From NCBI GenBank assembly GCA_937950325.1, contig CALFDJ010000016.1, positions 5,826 through 69,825 on the forward strand: 64,000 bases of DNA, read 5' to 3'. Below, in pieces: positions 8,590 to 17,012 of this stretch (within the stretch, counting starts at the first letter, position 1; each line of letters opens with the position of its first letter). The stretch comes from an uncultured Collinsella sp. (GTDB lineage Bacteria > Actinomycetota > Coriobacteriia > Coriobacteriales > Coriobacteriaceae). Both the position numbers and the translations under genes were made by a program. The notes beneath the pieces were generated by a model, which ran no database searches, was not told the origin of the DNA, and was given only the letters and a program-made list of their open reading frames with translations.

Positions 8590-9813
8590 ATGGCAAACAA
8601 GAAAAAGAACCCCGAGGCCGCGCCGACGCCCGAGCAGCGGTCCCGCGCCGCCTCCAGCTCTCGTAAGAAGCAGCGCAAGACCTATGTGTCCAAGACCGTC
8701 AAGATTGTCCTGGTGGTCATCGGCGTGCTGGCGATGCTGCTTTCCGTCTCGGCCATGGCGTGCTCCGGCCTGATGTCGCAGACCGAAAGTGCCAGCTCGG
8801 GCTATAAGCTTACTGGTGGCGTGGCTGCTACCATCAACGGCACCAACCTCACCGAGGACACCGTGACCAAGCAGATCATGAGCATGCGCACGTCCTACGG
8901 CTACACCAAGGACAAGGACTGGGCACAGTACCTGGTCGACAACGACCTCACACCCAAGAAGTACCGCAAGCAGCTCATCGACTCCTACGCGCAGCAGATT
9001 CTGCTTCAGCAGGCGCAGAAGGAAAACGGCGTGACGGTGTCGGACAAGGAGGTCGAGAAGGCTTGGAAGGACGCGTGCAAGAGCGCGGGCGGTGCCAAGA
9101 CCTTTAAGAAGACGCTTAAGACCTACGGCTACACCGAGGACACCTACAAGGATTCGCTCAAGGAGAGCCTGGCGCAGCAGAAGCTCAAGGATGCCGTGGC
9201 ACCCACCAGCAAGCCCAAGGACAGCGAGATTGTCGATTACATCAATGAGAACCTGTCCAACTACAACGATGCCCGTCGTTCGTCGAACATCCTGATCAAG
9301 GTTGATTCCGACGCATCTGACGAGGACAAGGCCGCCGCCAAGGCCAAGGCACAGGAGTGCCTGGACAAGATCAACTCCGGCGAGCTGAGCTTTGAGGACG
9401 CCGTGGAGCAGTATTCCGACGACACTGGCTCCAAGGAGAAGAAGGGCGATGTGGGTTGGGATAAGCTCACTACCTTCGTCGACAGCTATCAGACGGCGCT
9501 CGAGGGCCTCAGCAAGGGCGATGTGAGCGACGTGGTTGAGTCGACGTACGGTTACCATGTCATCAAGTGCACCGACTACTTCCATGTCGATAGCCAGGTC
9601 GATGACATCAAGCAGGTACCCAAGGACATCAAGAAGTATGTTTCCAACGTGGTGAAGACGCAGGCGGCCAGTACTGCATACAGCGAGTGGCTGGAGCAGT
9701 ACAAGAAGGACGCCGACATCACCGTCAACCCCATGCCCAAGGACGTGCCCTATAACGTGAGTCTGAAGGGCGTCACCAAGAGTTCGACCGACGATTCGTC
9801 GACGACTGAGTAA
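8590..9813 (+). CDS. Parvulin-type peptidyl-prolyl isomerase / PrsA-like foldase
   Basis: A 407-residue secreted or membrane-anchored folding catalyst. Residues 1-35 are basic, a hydrophobic helix spans about 37-58, and SAMAC just after it resembles a lipobox though it sits unusually deep. A SurA/PrsA N-terminal chaperone region follows (about 75-230, with YRKQLIDSYAQQILLQQA). The parvulin domain is at about 233-335: SSNILIKV, a lysine/alanine-rich insertion, FEDAVEQYSDD, GDVGWD, and GYHVIKC. The parvulin motif order is kept, so isomerase activity is plausible. It is likely to act on exported proteins such as the sortase substrates. It stands alone between repeat-containing gaps. Confidence 0.88.
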   Translation: MANKKKNPEAAPTPEQRSRAASSSRKKQRKTYVSKTVKIVLVVIGVLAMLLSVSAMACSGLMSQTESASSGYKLTGGVAATINGTNLTEDTVTKQIMSMRTSYGYTKDKDWAQYLVDNDLTPKKYRKQLIDSYAQQILLQQAQKENGVTVSDKEVEKAWKDACKSAGGAKTFKKTLKTYGYTEDTYKDSLKESLAQQKLKDAVAPTSKPKDSEIVDYINENLSNYNDARRSSNILIKVDSDASDEDKAAAKAKAQECLDKINSGELSFEDAVEQYSDDTGSKEKKGDVGWDKLTTFVDSYQTALEGLSKGDVSDVVESTYGYHVIKCTDYFHVDSQVDDIKQVPKDIKKYVSNVVKTQAASTAYSEWLEQYKKDADITVNPMPKDVPYNVSLKGVTKSSTDDSSTTE

Positions 9814-9867
9814 TCATGGGGCGGTGCTCATGCGAGCGCCGCCCACGCTATTGAGGAGGATTTGCAG

Positions 9868-10311
9868 ATGACCAACGAAGAGCTGCAGCAGGAAATGATC
9901 GCCGCCATGAAGGCCAAGGATAAGGTTCGCCTGTCCATCATCCGCCAGGTCAAGGCCGAGGTGAAGAATATCGAGGTTAACGAGCGCCGCGACGTGACCG
10001 AGGAAGACGTCAACAGCATGATCAAGCGTCTGATTAAGCAGACGAGCGAGACGCTGGAGATGTCCATTAAGGCCGGTACCGACCAAGACCGTACCGACAA
10101 CCTGACCGAGCAGGTCAAGATTCTGGAGAGCCTGCTGCCCGCACAGGTTTCGGGCGAGGAGCTCGAGGCTCTGATCGAGCAGGTCATCGCCGAGCTGGGC
10201 GCTACGTCCAAGAAGCAGATGGGCCAGGTCATGGGTGCACTCGGCAAGGCCACCGGCGGCAACTTCGATAAGCCTGCGGCTGCCAAGATTGTCGGAGCCA
10301 AACTCGCGTAG
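9868..10311 (+). CDS. GatB/YqeY domain-containing protein
   Basis: A 147-residue, mostly helical protein of the YqeY family: MTNEELQQEMIAAMKAKDKVRLSIIRQ, the KRLIKQTSETLEMS helix, ILESLLPAQVSGEEL, and a C-terminal tail domain like that of GatB (GKATGGNFDKPAAAKIV). The GatB tail binds tRNA; the job of free YqeY proteins is not settled. GAGGAGGA at 9853-9860 lies seven bases before this ATG; the in-frame TTG at 9862 is too close to it. A strong terminator follows. Confidence 0.9.
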   Translation: MTNEELQQEMIAAMKAKDKVRLSIIRQVKAEVKNIEVNERRDVTEEDVNSMIKRLIKQTSETLEMSIKAGTDQDRTDNLTEQVKILESLLPAQVSGEELEALIEQVIAELGATSKKQMGQVMGALGKATGGNFDKPAAAKIVGAKLA

Positions 10312-10340
10312 GGGCCGAGCGGTACATAGTTGATGTTGAG

Positions 10341-10372
10341 GGGGCGTGACCATTGCGGTCGCGCCCCTTTTT
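10341..10372 (+). terminator. Intrinsic terminator after yqeY
   Basis: An 11-bp stem (10341-10351 with 10357-10367, one G-T pair), five-base loop and TTTTT. Confidence 0.9.
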
Positions 10373-10396
10373 GCTGGGCTGGGTACTCATTGGGTA

Positions 10397-10463
10397 CTCA
10401 TTGGGGACAGGCTTAAATGAGTGCCTAATGAGCAGGCACTCATTTAAGCCTGTCCCCAATGAG
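10397..10463. repeat. Perfect 29-bp inverted repeat of the GGGGACAG family
   Basis: Arms 10397-10425 and 10435-10463 are exact reverse complements around a nine-base loop. Each arm contains CTCATTGGGGACAGGCTTAA. It is preceded by a short tandem of TGGGTACTCAT. It sits just after the yqeY terminator, so it is not needed as that gene's terminator. Confidence 0.92.
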
Positions 10464-10505
10464 CAGGTGGAAGGTTGCGGGTTCTTTACGGGAATGTAGT
10501 GTGGG

Positions 10506-10534
10506 CTGCGGAAACGCGGTTCTTTCCGTACAAT
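10506..10534 (+). promoter_or_regulatory. Possible promoter of the amino-acid ABC operon
   Basis: TACAAT at 10529-10534, 17 bases after a weak CTGCGG at 10506-10511, and 35 bases before the ATPase start. Confidence 0.4.
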
Positions 10535-10569
10535 AGTTCAACTCGTGTAAACGCAGGGAAGGGACATTC

Positions 10570-11301
10570 ATGGCAGACATGATCGAGATCAAGCATCTCA
10601 ACAAGTACTTTGGCGACCTGCATGTGCTCAAAGATATCAATCTCACCGTCAAGCGCGGCGAGAAGCTCGTAATGATCGGGCCTTCCGGCTCGGGTAAGTC
10701 GACGCTCATCCGTTGCGTCGATTATCTGGAGGAGCCCACGTCGGGCGAGGTCGTCATCGACGGTACGCCGCTCACCAAAAAGAATCACCTGGAGATGGCT
10801 CGCAAGTACAGCTCCATGGTGTTTCAGCAGTTCAACCTGTATCCCAACATGACGGTGCTCGGCAACCTGACGCTCGCGCCCATCAAGCTGCAAAAGAAGA
10901 GCAAGGAGGAGGCGACCGAGATCGCCATTGCCGCGCTCAAGCGCGTCGGCATGGCGCATAAGGCCGGCGAGTATCCGCAGAATCTCTCGGGCGGTCAGCA
11001 GCAGCGTATCGCCATCGCCCGTGCCCTGTGCACCAAGCAGCCCATCATCCTGTTTGACGAGCCGACCTCGGCGCTCGACCCCGAGATGGTTCAGGAGGTT
11101 CTGGACGTTATGATTGAGCTTGCGCAGGAGGACATTACCATGATCTGCGTGACGCATGAGATGGGCTTTGCGCGCCAGGTGGCCGACCGCGTCATCTTTA
11201 TGGAGGACGGCCGCATTTTGGAGGAGGGCACGCCCGAGCACTTCTTCGATAACCCCGAGAACCCGCGCTGCCGCGAGTTCCTGTCCAAGATTCTGCACTA
11301 G
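10570..11301 (+). CDS. Polar amino-acid ABC transporter ATP-binding protein (GlnQ type)
   Basis: A 243-residue ATPase that powers uptake. It shows Walker A GPSGSGKST near 39, the Q-loop FQQFNLYPNMTVLGN, the signature LSGGQQQR, Walker B ILFDEPTSALDPEM and the switch histidine CVTHEMGFA. HLNKYFGDLHVLKDINL and FFDNPENPRCREFLSKIL are typical of glutamine/glutamate/histidine transporters. It is first in a four-gene importer operon with a binding protein and two permeases. The ATG at 10579 is an alternative start. Confidence 0.95.
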   Translation: MADMIEIKHLNKYFGDLHVLKDINLTVKRGEKLVMIGPSGSGKSTLIRCVDYLEEPTSGEVVIDGTPLTKKNHLEMARKYSSMVFQQFNLYPNMTVLGNLTLAPIKLQKKSKEEATEIAIAALKRVGMAHKAGEYPQNLSGGQQQRIAIARALCTKQPIILFDEPTSALDPEMVQEVLDVMIELAQEDITMICVTHEMGFARQVADRVIFMEDGRILEEGTPEHFFDNPENPRCREFLSKILH

Positions 11302-11309
11302 GCGCGGTG

Positions 11310-12185
11310 ATGGACATGACGGATATGACGAGGGCGGCCGTGTCGCGCCGTCACTTTTTGCAGCTGGCGGGCGCCGGCATGCTTGCGCTGACGGGGACCG
11401 CGCTTACCGGTTGCGGCAACTCCACCAGCGGCGAGGGCTCCGACAAGGGCTCCAAGCTTGCGGCCATCAAGTCGCGTGGCCATCTGAATGCCGGCGTTAA
11501 GAAGGACGTTCCCGGCTATGGCTATTACGACACCGCCAAGGGCCGCTTTGAGGGCATGGAAGTCGATTTGTGCTACCAGATCGCCGCTGCCGTCTTTGGC
11601 GTGAGCTACAAGGAGGCCCGTGCTCAGGAGCTTGTCGAGTTTACCGACGTAACGCCCAAGACGCGCGGTCCGCTGATCGATAACGGCCAGCTCGACGTGG
11701 TCGCAGCGACCTACACCATCACCGACGAGCGCAAGAAGAGCTGGGATTTCTCGACGCCGTACCGCACCGACTACGTGGGACTCATGGTCAAGAAGCGTTC
11801 GGGCTTTACCTCGATTGAGGATCTGGACGGCAAGGTCATTGGCGTGAGCCAGGGTGCTACCACGCAGGGCCTGATCGAGCAGATGATCAAGGACAACGGC
11901 TTTAGCTGCAAGCCCGAGTTTAGGGCCTTTAGCGGCTACCCCATCATCAAGAGTTCGCTCGACGCCGGCAATATCGATGTCTTTGCCATGGACCGCTCCA
12001 CGCTGGCCGGTTACATGAACGAGACCGTTGAGCTGCTGCAGCCCGAGGTCAAGTTTGGCGAGCAGGGCTACGGTGTGGCGACCAAGAAGGGCTGCGACCT
12101 TTCGGCCGTGGTCGATCAGGTGATTTGCGATCGCCTGGCCGATGGCTGGCTCGACCAAGAGGTCAAGACCTGGGGTCTTGTATAG
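11310..12185 (+). CDS. Amino-acid ABC transporter substrate-binding lipoprotein
   Basis: A solute-binding protein of 291 residues (family 3). The leader carries a twin-arginine-like motif SRRHFLQLAGAG followed by a lipobox (LTGCGN), so it may be a Tat-exported lipoprotein, which is less common than Sec export for this family. The mature part starts with AAIKSRGHLNAGVKKDVPGYGYYD and contains GRFEGMEVDLCYQIA, VAATYTITDERKKSWDFSTPY, and DLDGKVIGVSQGATTQ, which together define the glutamate/glutamine-type binding fold. The distance from the ATPase stop is only eight bases and no clear ribosome site is seen; GTG 11307 is an alternative start. Confidence 0.93.
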   Translation: MDMTDMTRAAVSRRHFLQLAGAGMLALTGTALTGCGNSTSGEGSDKGSKLAAIKSRGHLNAGVKKDVPGYGYYDTAKGRFEGMEVDLCYQIAAAVFGVSYKEARAQELVEFTDVTPKTRGPLIDNGQLDVVAATYTITDERKKSWDFSTPYRTDYVGLMVKKRSGFTSIEDLDGKVIGVSQGATTQGLIEQMIKDNGFSCKPEFRAFSGYPIIKSSLDAGNIDVFAMDRSTLAGYMNETVELLQPEVKFGEQGYGVATKKGCDLSAVVDQVICDRLADGWLDQEVKTWGLV

Positions 12186-12210
12186 GCGCATCGTCCAAGG
12201 AAGGAATCAA

Positions 12211-12957
12211 ATGCTCGAAGGATTATTTGACGCCGACCGTTGGTCGACGACATTTCAAAACATGGGGCCCTTCTGGGAGGGCTTTGGCGTGACGCTGCAG
12301 GTGGTCGTTGCCGGTCTGTTGCTGTCGCTGGTGCTGGGCACGCTGCTGGGCGTGTTCTCTACCACTCGTTCGCGCGTGCTGCGCGCCATAAGCCGCGTGT
12401 ACGTGGAGTTTTACCAGAACACCCCGTTGCCCGTGCAGGTGCTCTTTATGTACATGGCCGGTCCGCAGTTTTTGCAGGCCATGACCGGTGCCGACCAGCC
12501 GGTGCGCATCGCGCCGTTCGTGCTGGGCTTCTTGGGCGTGGGCCTGTATCACGCGGCCTACATTTCGGAGGTCATCCGCACCGGTATCGAAGCGGTTCCG
12601 CGCGGTCAGATGGAGGCGGCTCAGAGCCAGGGCTTCACCCGTGCGCAGGCGTACTGGTACATCGTGCTGCCCCAGACATTCAAGATCATTCTGCCGCCGC
12701 TGTGTAACCAGGCGCTCAACCTGGTCAAGAACACGTCGGTGCTGGCGCTTGTGGCCGGCGGCGACCTTATGTACCGCTCCGACAACTATGTGAGTCTGTA
12801 CGGTTACCTGCAGGGATACATCGTCTGCTGCCTTATGTACTTCATCATCTGCTTTCCGCTCGCCATGCTGGTGCAGTGGCTCGAGCGCCGCTCCAAGGAG
12901 CGTCCGCGCGGCGTGAGCCTGGCCGAGCTGGGGCTCGACAACGTAGAGGAGGCCTAG
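12211..12957 (+). CDS. Amino-acid ABC transporter permease (HisM/GlnP type), first subunit
   Basis: A 248-residue membrane subunit with about five helices. GVTLQVVVAGLLLSLVLGTLLG, YVEFYQNTPLPVQVLFMY and the EAA loop EAVPRGQMEAAQSQGFTRAQAYWYIVLPQ identify the family. It pairs with the second permease to form the channel. The start at 12211 is preferred because AAGGAAGGA lies seven or eight bases upstream; an upstream in-frame start would overlap the binding-protein gene. It is followed after three bases by the second permease. Confidence 0.94.
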   Translation: MLEGLFDADRWSTTFQNMGPFWEGFGVTLQVVVAGLLLSLVLGTLLGVFSTTRSRVLRAISRVYVEFYQNTPLPVQVLFMYMAGPQFLQAMTGADQPVRIAPFVLGFLGVGLYHAAYISEVIRTGIEAVPRGQMEAAQSQGFTRAQAYWYIVLPQTFKIILPPLCNQALNLVKNTSVLALVAGGDLMYRSDNYVSLYGYLQGYIVCCLMYFIICFPLAMLVQWLERRSKERPRGVSLAELGLDNVEEA

Positions 12958-12960
12958 CGC

Positions 12961-13599
12961 ATGGAAATCTTCAACGCGACCAACCTGCTCTACATTTGGG
13001 GCGGCTTTGTTAAGACGATCGAGATCTCGGCGCTGTCGATCTTTTTCTCGCTCATCTTTGGCACGGTGCTGGCGCTCGTTAAGAGCTATGCGCCCCGCCC
13101 GTTCCGTATTTTGGTGAGCGCCTATATCGAGCTGTTCCGTTGCACGCCAAACCTGCTGTGGATCCTGTTTATCTACTTTACGGTGCAGGGTTTGGACATT
13201 GTGATTTCGACCATCGCCTTTACGCTGTTTACCAGCGCTGTTATGGCCGAGATTGTGCGCGGCGGTCTCAACTCGATTCCGCGTGGCCAGTTTGAGGCAG
13301 CGCAGAGCCAGGGCTTCGGCTTCTTTGCCACCATGCGCTACATCATTTTGCCGCAGACGTTTAAGACGATCATTCCGGCGCTGTTTAGCCAGTGCACGAC
13401 CGTCATCAAGGACAGCTCGTATCTTTCGGGCATTAACGTGGCCGAGCTCATGTACACGGCAAACGTCGTGATGGCCCACGCGATCGACCTGTCGCAGGTG
13501 CTTATGCTCTACGGCCTGGTGTTTGCGATGTACTTTGTGCTCAACTTTGGTATCTCGCTGCTGGTCCGAGCGTATCAACGTCGTATTGTGGCAGCGTAG
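12961..13599 (+). CDS. Amino-acid ABC transporter permease (HisQ type), second subunit
   Basis: A 212-residue partner permease. It contains FVKTIEISALSIFFSLIFGT, YIELFRCTPNLLWILFIYF and the EAA loop NSIPRGQFEAAQSQGFGFFATMRYIILPQ. Two different permeases with one GlnQ-type ATPase indicate a heterodimeric channel. The three-base gap to the previous gene suggests coupled translation. The next gene lies beyond a perfect inverted repeat, so the importer transcript may end there. Confidence 0.94.
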   Translation: MEIFNATNLLYIWGGFVKTIEISALSIFFSLIFGTVLALVKSYAPRPFRILVSAYIELFRCTPNLLWILFIYFTVQGLDIVISTIAFTLFTSAVMAEIVRGGLNSIPRGQFEAAQSQGFGFFATMRYIILPQTFKTIIPALFSQCTTVIKDSSYLSGINVAELMYTANVVMAHAIDLSQVLMLYGLVFAMYFVLNFGISLLVRAYQRRIVAA

Positions 13600-13600
13600 A

Positions 13601-13631
13601 ATGTGACAAAGGGACTGTCCCTTTGTCACAT
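13601..13631. repeat. Perfect 15-bp inverted repeat, GGGACTGTCCC centre
   Basis: ATGTGACAAAGGGAC at 13601-13615, one base, then its exact complement at 13617-13631. It fills the gap between the second permease and the kinase-like gene. It may act as a terminator, processing site or mobile remnant of the dispersed family. Confidence 0.9.
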
Positions 13632-13647
13632 AGAGAAAGGAATCGCG

Positions 13648-14271
13648 ATGAGCGATCTGGAGAACAAGAAGAGTCCTGTGGTCATTACCATCGCGCGCGA
13701 CTTTGGCGCCGAGGGCCACGAGATCGGTCGTATCCTCGCCAATGAGCTGGGGATTCCGCTGTACGATAACGAGCTGCTGGTGCGTGCGTCGCTGCGCGCG
13801 GGCGAGTCGCTCGATAAGATGGCCGCCTATGACGAGCGTCTGGCTGTGGAGAACATGGCGTTTCTGCCCGACCGCTACGATGCGCGTTCGTACTCGGACA
13901 AGTTGTTCCAAAAGATGAGCCAGGTGATTTTGGATCTGGGCGAGACCGAGAGCTGCATTATCGAAGGCCGCCTGTCCGATTACCTGCTGCGTAATAACCC
14001 CAATCACATTGCCGTGTTGGTGACCGCACCCTTTGAGGACCGCGTCGAGATCGTGCGCAAGAAGCGTGGCCTTAACAAAAAGAAGGGCGCCAAGCTGGTC
14101 AAGCAGCAGCAGAAGGCGCGCGAGGCGTTCTATAAGCGCTACAGTGCCGGAAAGTGGAAGATGACGAGCGGCAAAGACATCGTCGTCAACCGCGCCAAGC
14201 TGGGCCGCGAGGGTTGCAAAGACGTTATCGCCGCTGCCTACCGCTACAAAGTAGCGCAGCTCGAAGGCTAG
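13648..14271 (+). CDS. Cytidylate kinase-like family protein
   Basis: A 207-residue P-loop-kinase relative. The N-terminus VVITIARDFGAEGHEIGRILANELGIPLYD is typical of the cytidylate-kinase-like family, in which the canonical GxxGxGKS loop is replaced by a variant; CIIEGRLSDYLLRN and HIAVLVTAPFEDRVEIVRKKRG follow. The lysine-rich KKKGAKLVKQQQKAREAFYKRY segment corresponds to the lid. Its substrate is unknown; true cytidylate kinases are usually elsewhere with der. AGAAAGGA before 13648 decides this start; an upstream in-frame GTG would translate the inverted repeat. Confidence 0.82.
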   Translation: MSDLENKKSPVVITIARDFGAEGHEIGRILANELGIPLYDNELLVRASLRAGESLDKMAAYDERLAVENMAFLPDRYDARSYSDKLFQKMSQVILDLGETESCIIEGRLSDYLLRNNPNHIAVLVTAPFEDRVEIVRKKRGLNKKKGAKLVKQQQKAREAFYKRYSAGKWKMTSGKDIVVNRAKLGREGCKDVIAAAYRYKVAQLEG

Positions 14272-14280
14272 CCGACCAAA

Positions 14281-14315
14281 ACCACCACAAAGGGGACAGG
14301 CACCTTTGTGGTGGT
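14281..14315. repeat. 13-bp inverted repeat with GGGGACAGGCA loop
   Basis: ACCACCACAAAGG at 14281-14293 pairs with 14303-14315 around a GGACAGGCA loop. Another copy of the dispersed family, just after the kinase-like gene. Confidence 0.85.
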
Positions 14316-14334
14316 CGGTCGACTGGCATAGAAA

Positions 14335-14370
14335 AAAGTCCCCGCCGGGCGTGTGCTCGACGGGGACTTT
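14335..14370 (-). terminator. Intrinsic terminator of nfnAB
   Basis: AAAGTCCCCG pairs with CGGGGACTTT; read on the minus strand the stem is followed by a run of T. It lies 29 bases past the nfnB stop. Confidence 0.8.
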
Positions 14371-14398
14371 GCCGTTTGGTGGCTAGCGCTGTAGGTGA

Positions 14399-15808
14399 TT
14401 ACTCGCCCAGCAGGCTCTTGGTGATGGAAGCGGCGGCCTTCTTGCCGGCGCCCATCGCCAGAATGACCGTAGCGGCACCGGTGACGATGTCGCCGCCGGC
14501 CCAGATGCGGGGATCGGTGGTCTGGCCGGTCTCCTCGTCGGCGACGATGTAGCCCCACTTGTTGAGCTCCATCTTGCCACCGATCTTCTTTGCGAAGGGG
14601 TTGGCGTTGGTGCCGATAGCCGAGATCGCGACATCGCAGGGAATCTCCTCGATGGCGCCCTCGATGGGCACCGGGCGACGACGGCCGGACTCGTCGGGCT
14701 CGCCGAGCTCCATCTTCTGGACCTTGACGGCGCATACGGAGCCGTCCTCGCCAGCGACAAACTCGAGCGGGGAGACGAGCGGCAGAACCTCGACGCCCTC
14801 GGCCTTGGCGTGGTGCAGCTCGGCACGACGGCAAGGCATTTCATCCTCGGTACGACGGTAGGCGATAATGGCGTGCTCGGCGCCCAGGCGCTTGGCGGTA
14901 CGGACGGCGTCCATAGCCACGTTGCCGCCGCCAAAGACGACGACGTTCTTGCCGTGCTTGGTGGGGGTGTCGTACTCGGGGAACTTGTTGGCCTTCATCA
15001 GGTTCACGCGGGTGAGGTACTCGTTCGCGAAGAAGACGTTGGGCAGGTTCTCGCCGGGGACGTTGAGGAACTTGGGCAGGCCAGCGCCGGTCGCCACGTA
15101 GATGGCGTCGAAGCCCTGCTCGAACAGCTCCTCGGCCGTGGCCATGTTGCCCACGACAGAGTTGTACTCAAATTTGACGCCCATGTCCTCCAGGCCGTCG
15201 ATCTCGCGCTTGACGACTGCCTTGGGCAGACGGAACTCGGGGATGCCGTAGACCAGCACGCCGCCGCCGGTAAAGAAGGCCTCAAAGACGGTAACGTCAA
15301 AGCCGTTGCGGGCGAGCTCGCCGGCGCAGGTGATGCCGGACGGGCCGGAGCCAACGACGGCGACCTTCTTGCCGTTCTTGGGGGCCATCTTGGGCGTGGA
15401 AGCGAGCTCGGGGCGGTCACCCAGGAAGCGCTCGAGCTGGCCGATGGCCACGGGCTCGGACTTCTTACCACGGATGCACTTGCCCTCGCACTGGTTCTCC
15501 TGCGGGCAGACGCGGCCGCAGATGGCGGGAAGCATGGAGTCCTCGCGGATGGTATCGAGAGCGCCGCCGAAGTCCTTCTCGCGGATCTGCTCGATAAAGC
15601 GGGGGATGTTGATGTTGACGGGGCAGCCCTCAACACAGAACGGCTTCTTGCAGTTGAGGCAGCGCTCGGCCTCGGCCAGCGCCATCTCCTCGGTGAAGCC
15701 CTTGTCGACGGGGCGGAAGTCGCAGGCGCGCTCGGCAGCCGGCTCCTCGTTATCGGGGGTGCGGGGCGACTTCATATCGGCAACGAAACGACCGTTAACT
15801 AGTGGCAT
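14399..15808 (-). CDS. nfnB: NADH-dependent reduced ferredoxin:NADP+ oxidoreductase large subunit (NfnB; GltD-like)
   Basis: A 469-residue flavoprotein of the glutamate-synthase small-subunit family. The N-terminus has two cysteine clusters for [4Fe-4S] centres (CLNCKKPFCVEGCPVNI and CGRVCPQENQCEGKC), then an FAD site VAVVGSGPSGITCAGELA near 147 and an NADPH site VVVFGGGNVAMDAVRTA near 290, ending with GDIVTGAATVILAMGAG. With the NfnA-like gene directly upstream and overlapping by ten bases, it is best read as the large subunit of the bifurcating transhydrogenase. No GltB-type large subunit is present, which argues against glutamate synthase. Confidence 0.92.
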   Translation of the reverse strand: MPLVNGRFVADMKSPRTPDNEEPAAERACDFRPVDKGFTEEMALAEAERCLNCKKPFCVEGCPVNINIPRFIEQIREKDFGGALDTIREDSMLPAICGRVCPQENQCEGKCIRGKKSEPVAIGQLERFLGDRPELASTPKMAPKNGKKVAVVGSGPSGITCAGELARNGFDVTVFEAFFTGGGVLVYGIPEFRLPKAVVKREIDGLEDMGVKFEYNSVVGNMATAEELFEQGFDAIYVATGAGLPKFLNVPGENLPNVFFANEYLTRVNLMKANKFPEYDTPTKHGKNVVVFGGGNVAMDAVRTAKRLGAEHAIIAYRRTEDEMPCRRAELHHAKAEGVEVLPLVSPLEFVAGEDGSVCAVKVQKMELGEPDESGRRRPVPIEGAIEEIPCDVAISAIGTNANPFAKKIGGKMELNKWGYIVADEETGQTTDPRIWAGGDIVTGAATVILAMGAGKKAAASITKSLLGE

Positions 15809-16638
15809 GCGCAGCTCTTTTCCTCATAGGCCTTGAGGGACTCGCCCTCTTCGGAACGGTAAGCGGCCTGGCGGGCACGAAGGTCATCCCAGTCGACCAG
15901 GGTGGCATCGAAGTCGGGGCCGTCGACGCAAGCGAACTTGGTCACGCCGCCCACCTCGACGCGGCAGCAGCCGCACATGCCGGTGCCGTCAACCATGATG
16001 GGGTTGAGCGACGCGGTGATGGGGGTGTCGTACTTCTGGGCGGTGAGGGTCGAGAACTTCATCATCGGAACGGGGCCGACGCAGAAGACCTGGCTCACGG
16101 CCTTGTCCTGCAGCAGGCGCTCCAGCGGAGCGGTGACAACGCCCTGCTCGCCGTAGGAGCCGTCGTCGGTGGTGATGTGGATGTGGTCCTCGTCGAGGAG
16201 CTCGCGGAACTGGTCCTCCATGAGCAGGAGGTCCTTGGTGCGGGCGCCCATGATGGCGTGCACCTCGTGGCCGGTCTCGACCAGGTGCTTGGCGACCGGG
16301 AAGGCAATTGCCAGGCCGACGCCGCCGCCAATGACGGCGCAGGGGCCCTCGGCCATCTCGGTGGGAACGCCCAGCGGGCCCACGACGTCGCGCAGCGACT
16401 CGCCGGCCTCGTAGGTGGAAAGCATCTCGGTGGTCTTGCCGATCACCATGAAGATGAACTCGACCCAGCCCTCGTCACCGTTCCAGCCGGCCAGGGTAAA
16501 CGGGACGCGCTCGCCCGTCTCGTTGGCGCGAACCATGAGGAACTGTCCGGCGTGCGCATGCTTGGCGATTGCAGGCGCCTCGATGCGGAACTTGAACACC
16601 TTCTCCGAGAACTGCGTCTTCTCCAGGATCTTATACAT
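15799..16638 (-). CDS. nfnA: NfnA subunit (sulfide/dihydroorotate dehydrogenase-like FAD/NAD-binding protein)
   Basis: A 279-residue subunit that binds FAD and NAD(H), with a C-terminal [2Fe-2S] centre. The FAD region includes HAGQFLMVRANETGERVPFTL, the NAD region GPCAVIGGGVGLAIAFPVAKHL and VFCVGPVPMMKF, and the cluster cysteines lie in GMCGCCRVEVGGVTKFACVDG. NfnAB couples reduction of NADP+ by NADH to that by reduced ferredoxin. It is the first gene of a two-gene operon. Residues and gene pairing match Nfn; a PyrK role is unlikely because no pyrD is adjacent. Confidence 0.92.
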   Translation of the reverse strand: MYKILEKTQFSEKVFKFRIEAPAIAKHAHAGQFLMVRANETGERVPFTLAGWNGDEGWVEFIFMVIGKTTEMLSTYEAGESLRDVVGPLGVPTEMAEGPCAVIGGGVGLAIAFPVAKHLVETGHEVHAIMGARTKDLLLMEDQFRELLDEDHIHITTDDGSYGEQGVVTAPLERLLQDKAVSQVFCVGPVPMMKFSTLTAQKYDTPITASLNPIMVDGTGMCGCCRVEVGGVTKFACVDGPDFDATLVDWDDLRARQAAYRSEEGESLKAYEEKSCACH

Positions 16639-16743
16639 AGAACCCCTCTCTTGTTAGGGCCGCCGAACCGTGCCTCCACGGAAATGGACGGTAGCCCGAA
16701 TAAAACCGTACGTGCACAGGCGTTGTGCAGACATACGGTGCAA

Positions 16744-16749
16744 ATTATA
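16744..16749 (-). promoter_or_regulatory. Possible -10 box of nfnAB
   Basis: TATAAT on the minus strand about 106 bases before the nfnA start. No convincing -35 is seen. Confidence 0.35.
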
Positions 16750-16828
16750 CCCTCATGGACATGTCACTTACGTGTGTCTTCGGCGGTTGGGAGCAGGGTT
16801 TATCCACTTTGGCCTACCAAAGGGGGAG

Positions 16829-16993
16829 AGGTTTATTTTGGCAGGTTTTATCGGGTAAAACGGCAAAGGGGCCAGCCTCGGGTTGCAATGAGGTCGGCCC
16901 CCTTTGGGGTGCTATGTGTATATGGCGGTGCGCGGTTTATTGCGATGCGGCCGCTGCGGCGTTTCCGCAGTTAAAACCTGCCAAAATAAACCT
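16829..16993. repeat. Inverted pair of 22-bp repeats between pth and nfnA
   Basis: The arms at 16829-16850 and 16972-16993 are exact reverse complements and contain AGGTTTATTTTGGCAGG. The same sequence, with one change, follows the tandem repeat at 4886. A GC-rich hairpin occupies the middle (16865-16905, AAAGGGGCC with GGCCCCCTTT). No gene is seen in the 372-base gap between nfnA and pth. Confidence 0.85.
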
Positions 16994-17012
16994 ATCCCTA
17001 AATGATAGGTTT
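16988..17012 (-). terminator. Probable terminator of pth
   Basis: On the minus strand AAACCTATC, seven bases, GATAGGTTT, then ATTTTGG; it begins at the pth stop codon and overlaps the right arm of the 22-bp repeat pair. Confidence 0.55.

Noticed and set aside
14399..16638. Glutamate synthase small subunit with a sulfide dehydrogenase
   Set aside because: No GltB large subunit is present, and the overlapping gene order and cluster motifs match NfnAB.
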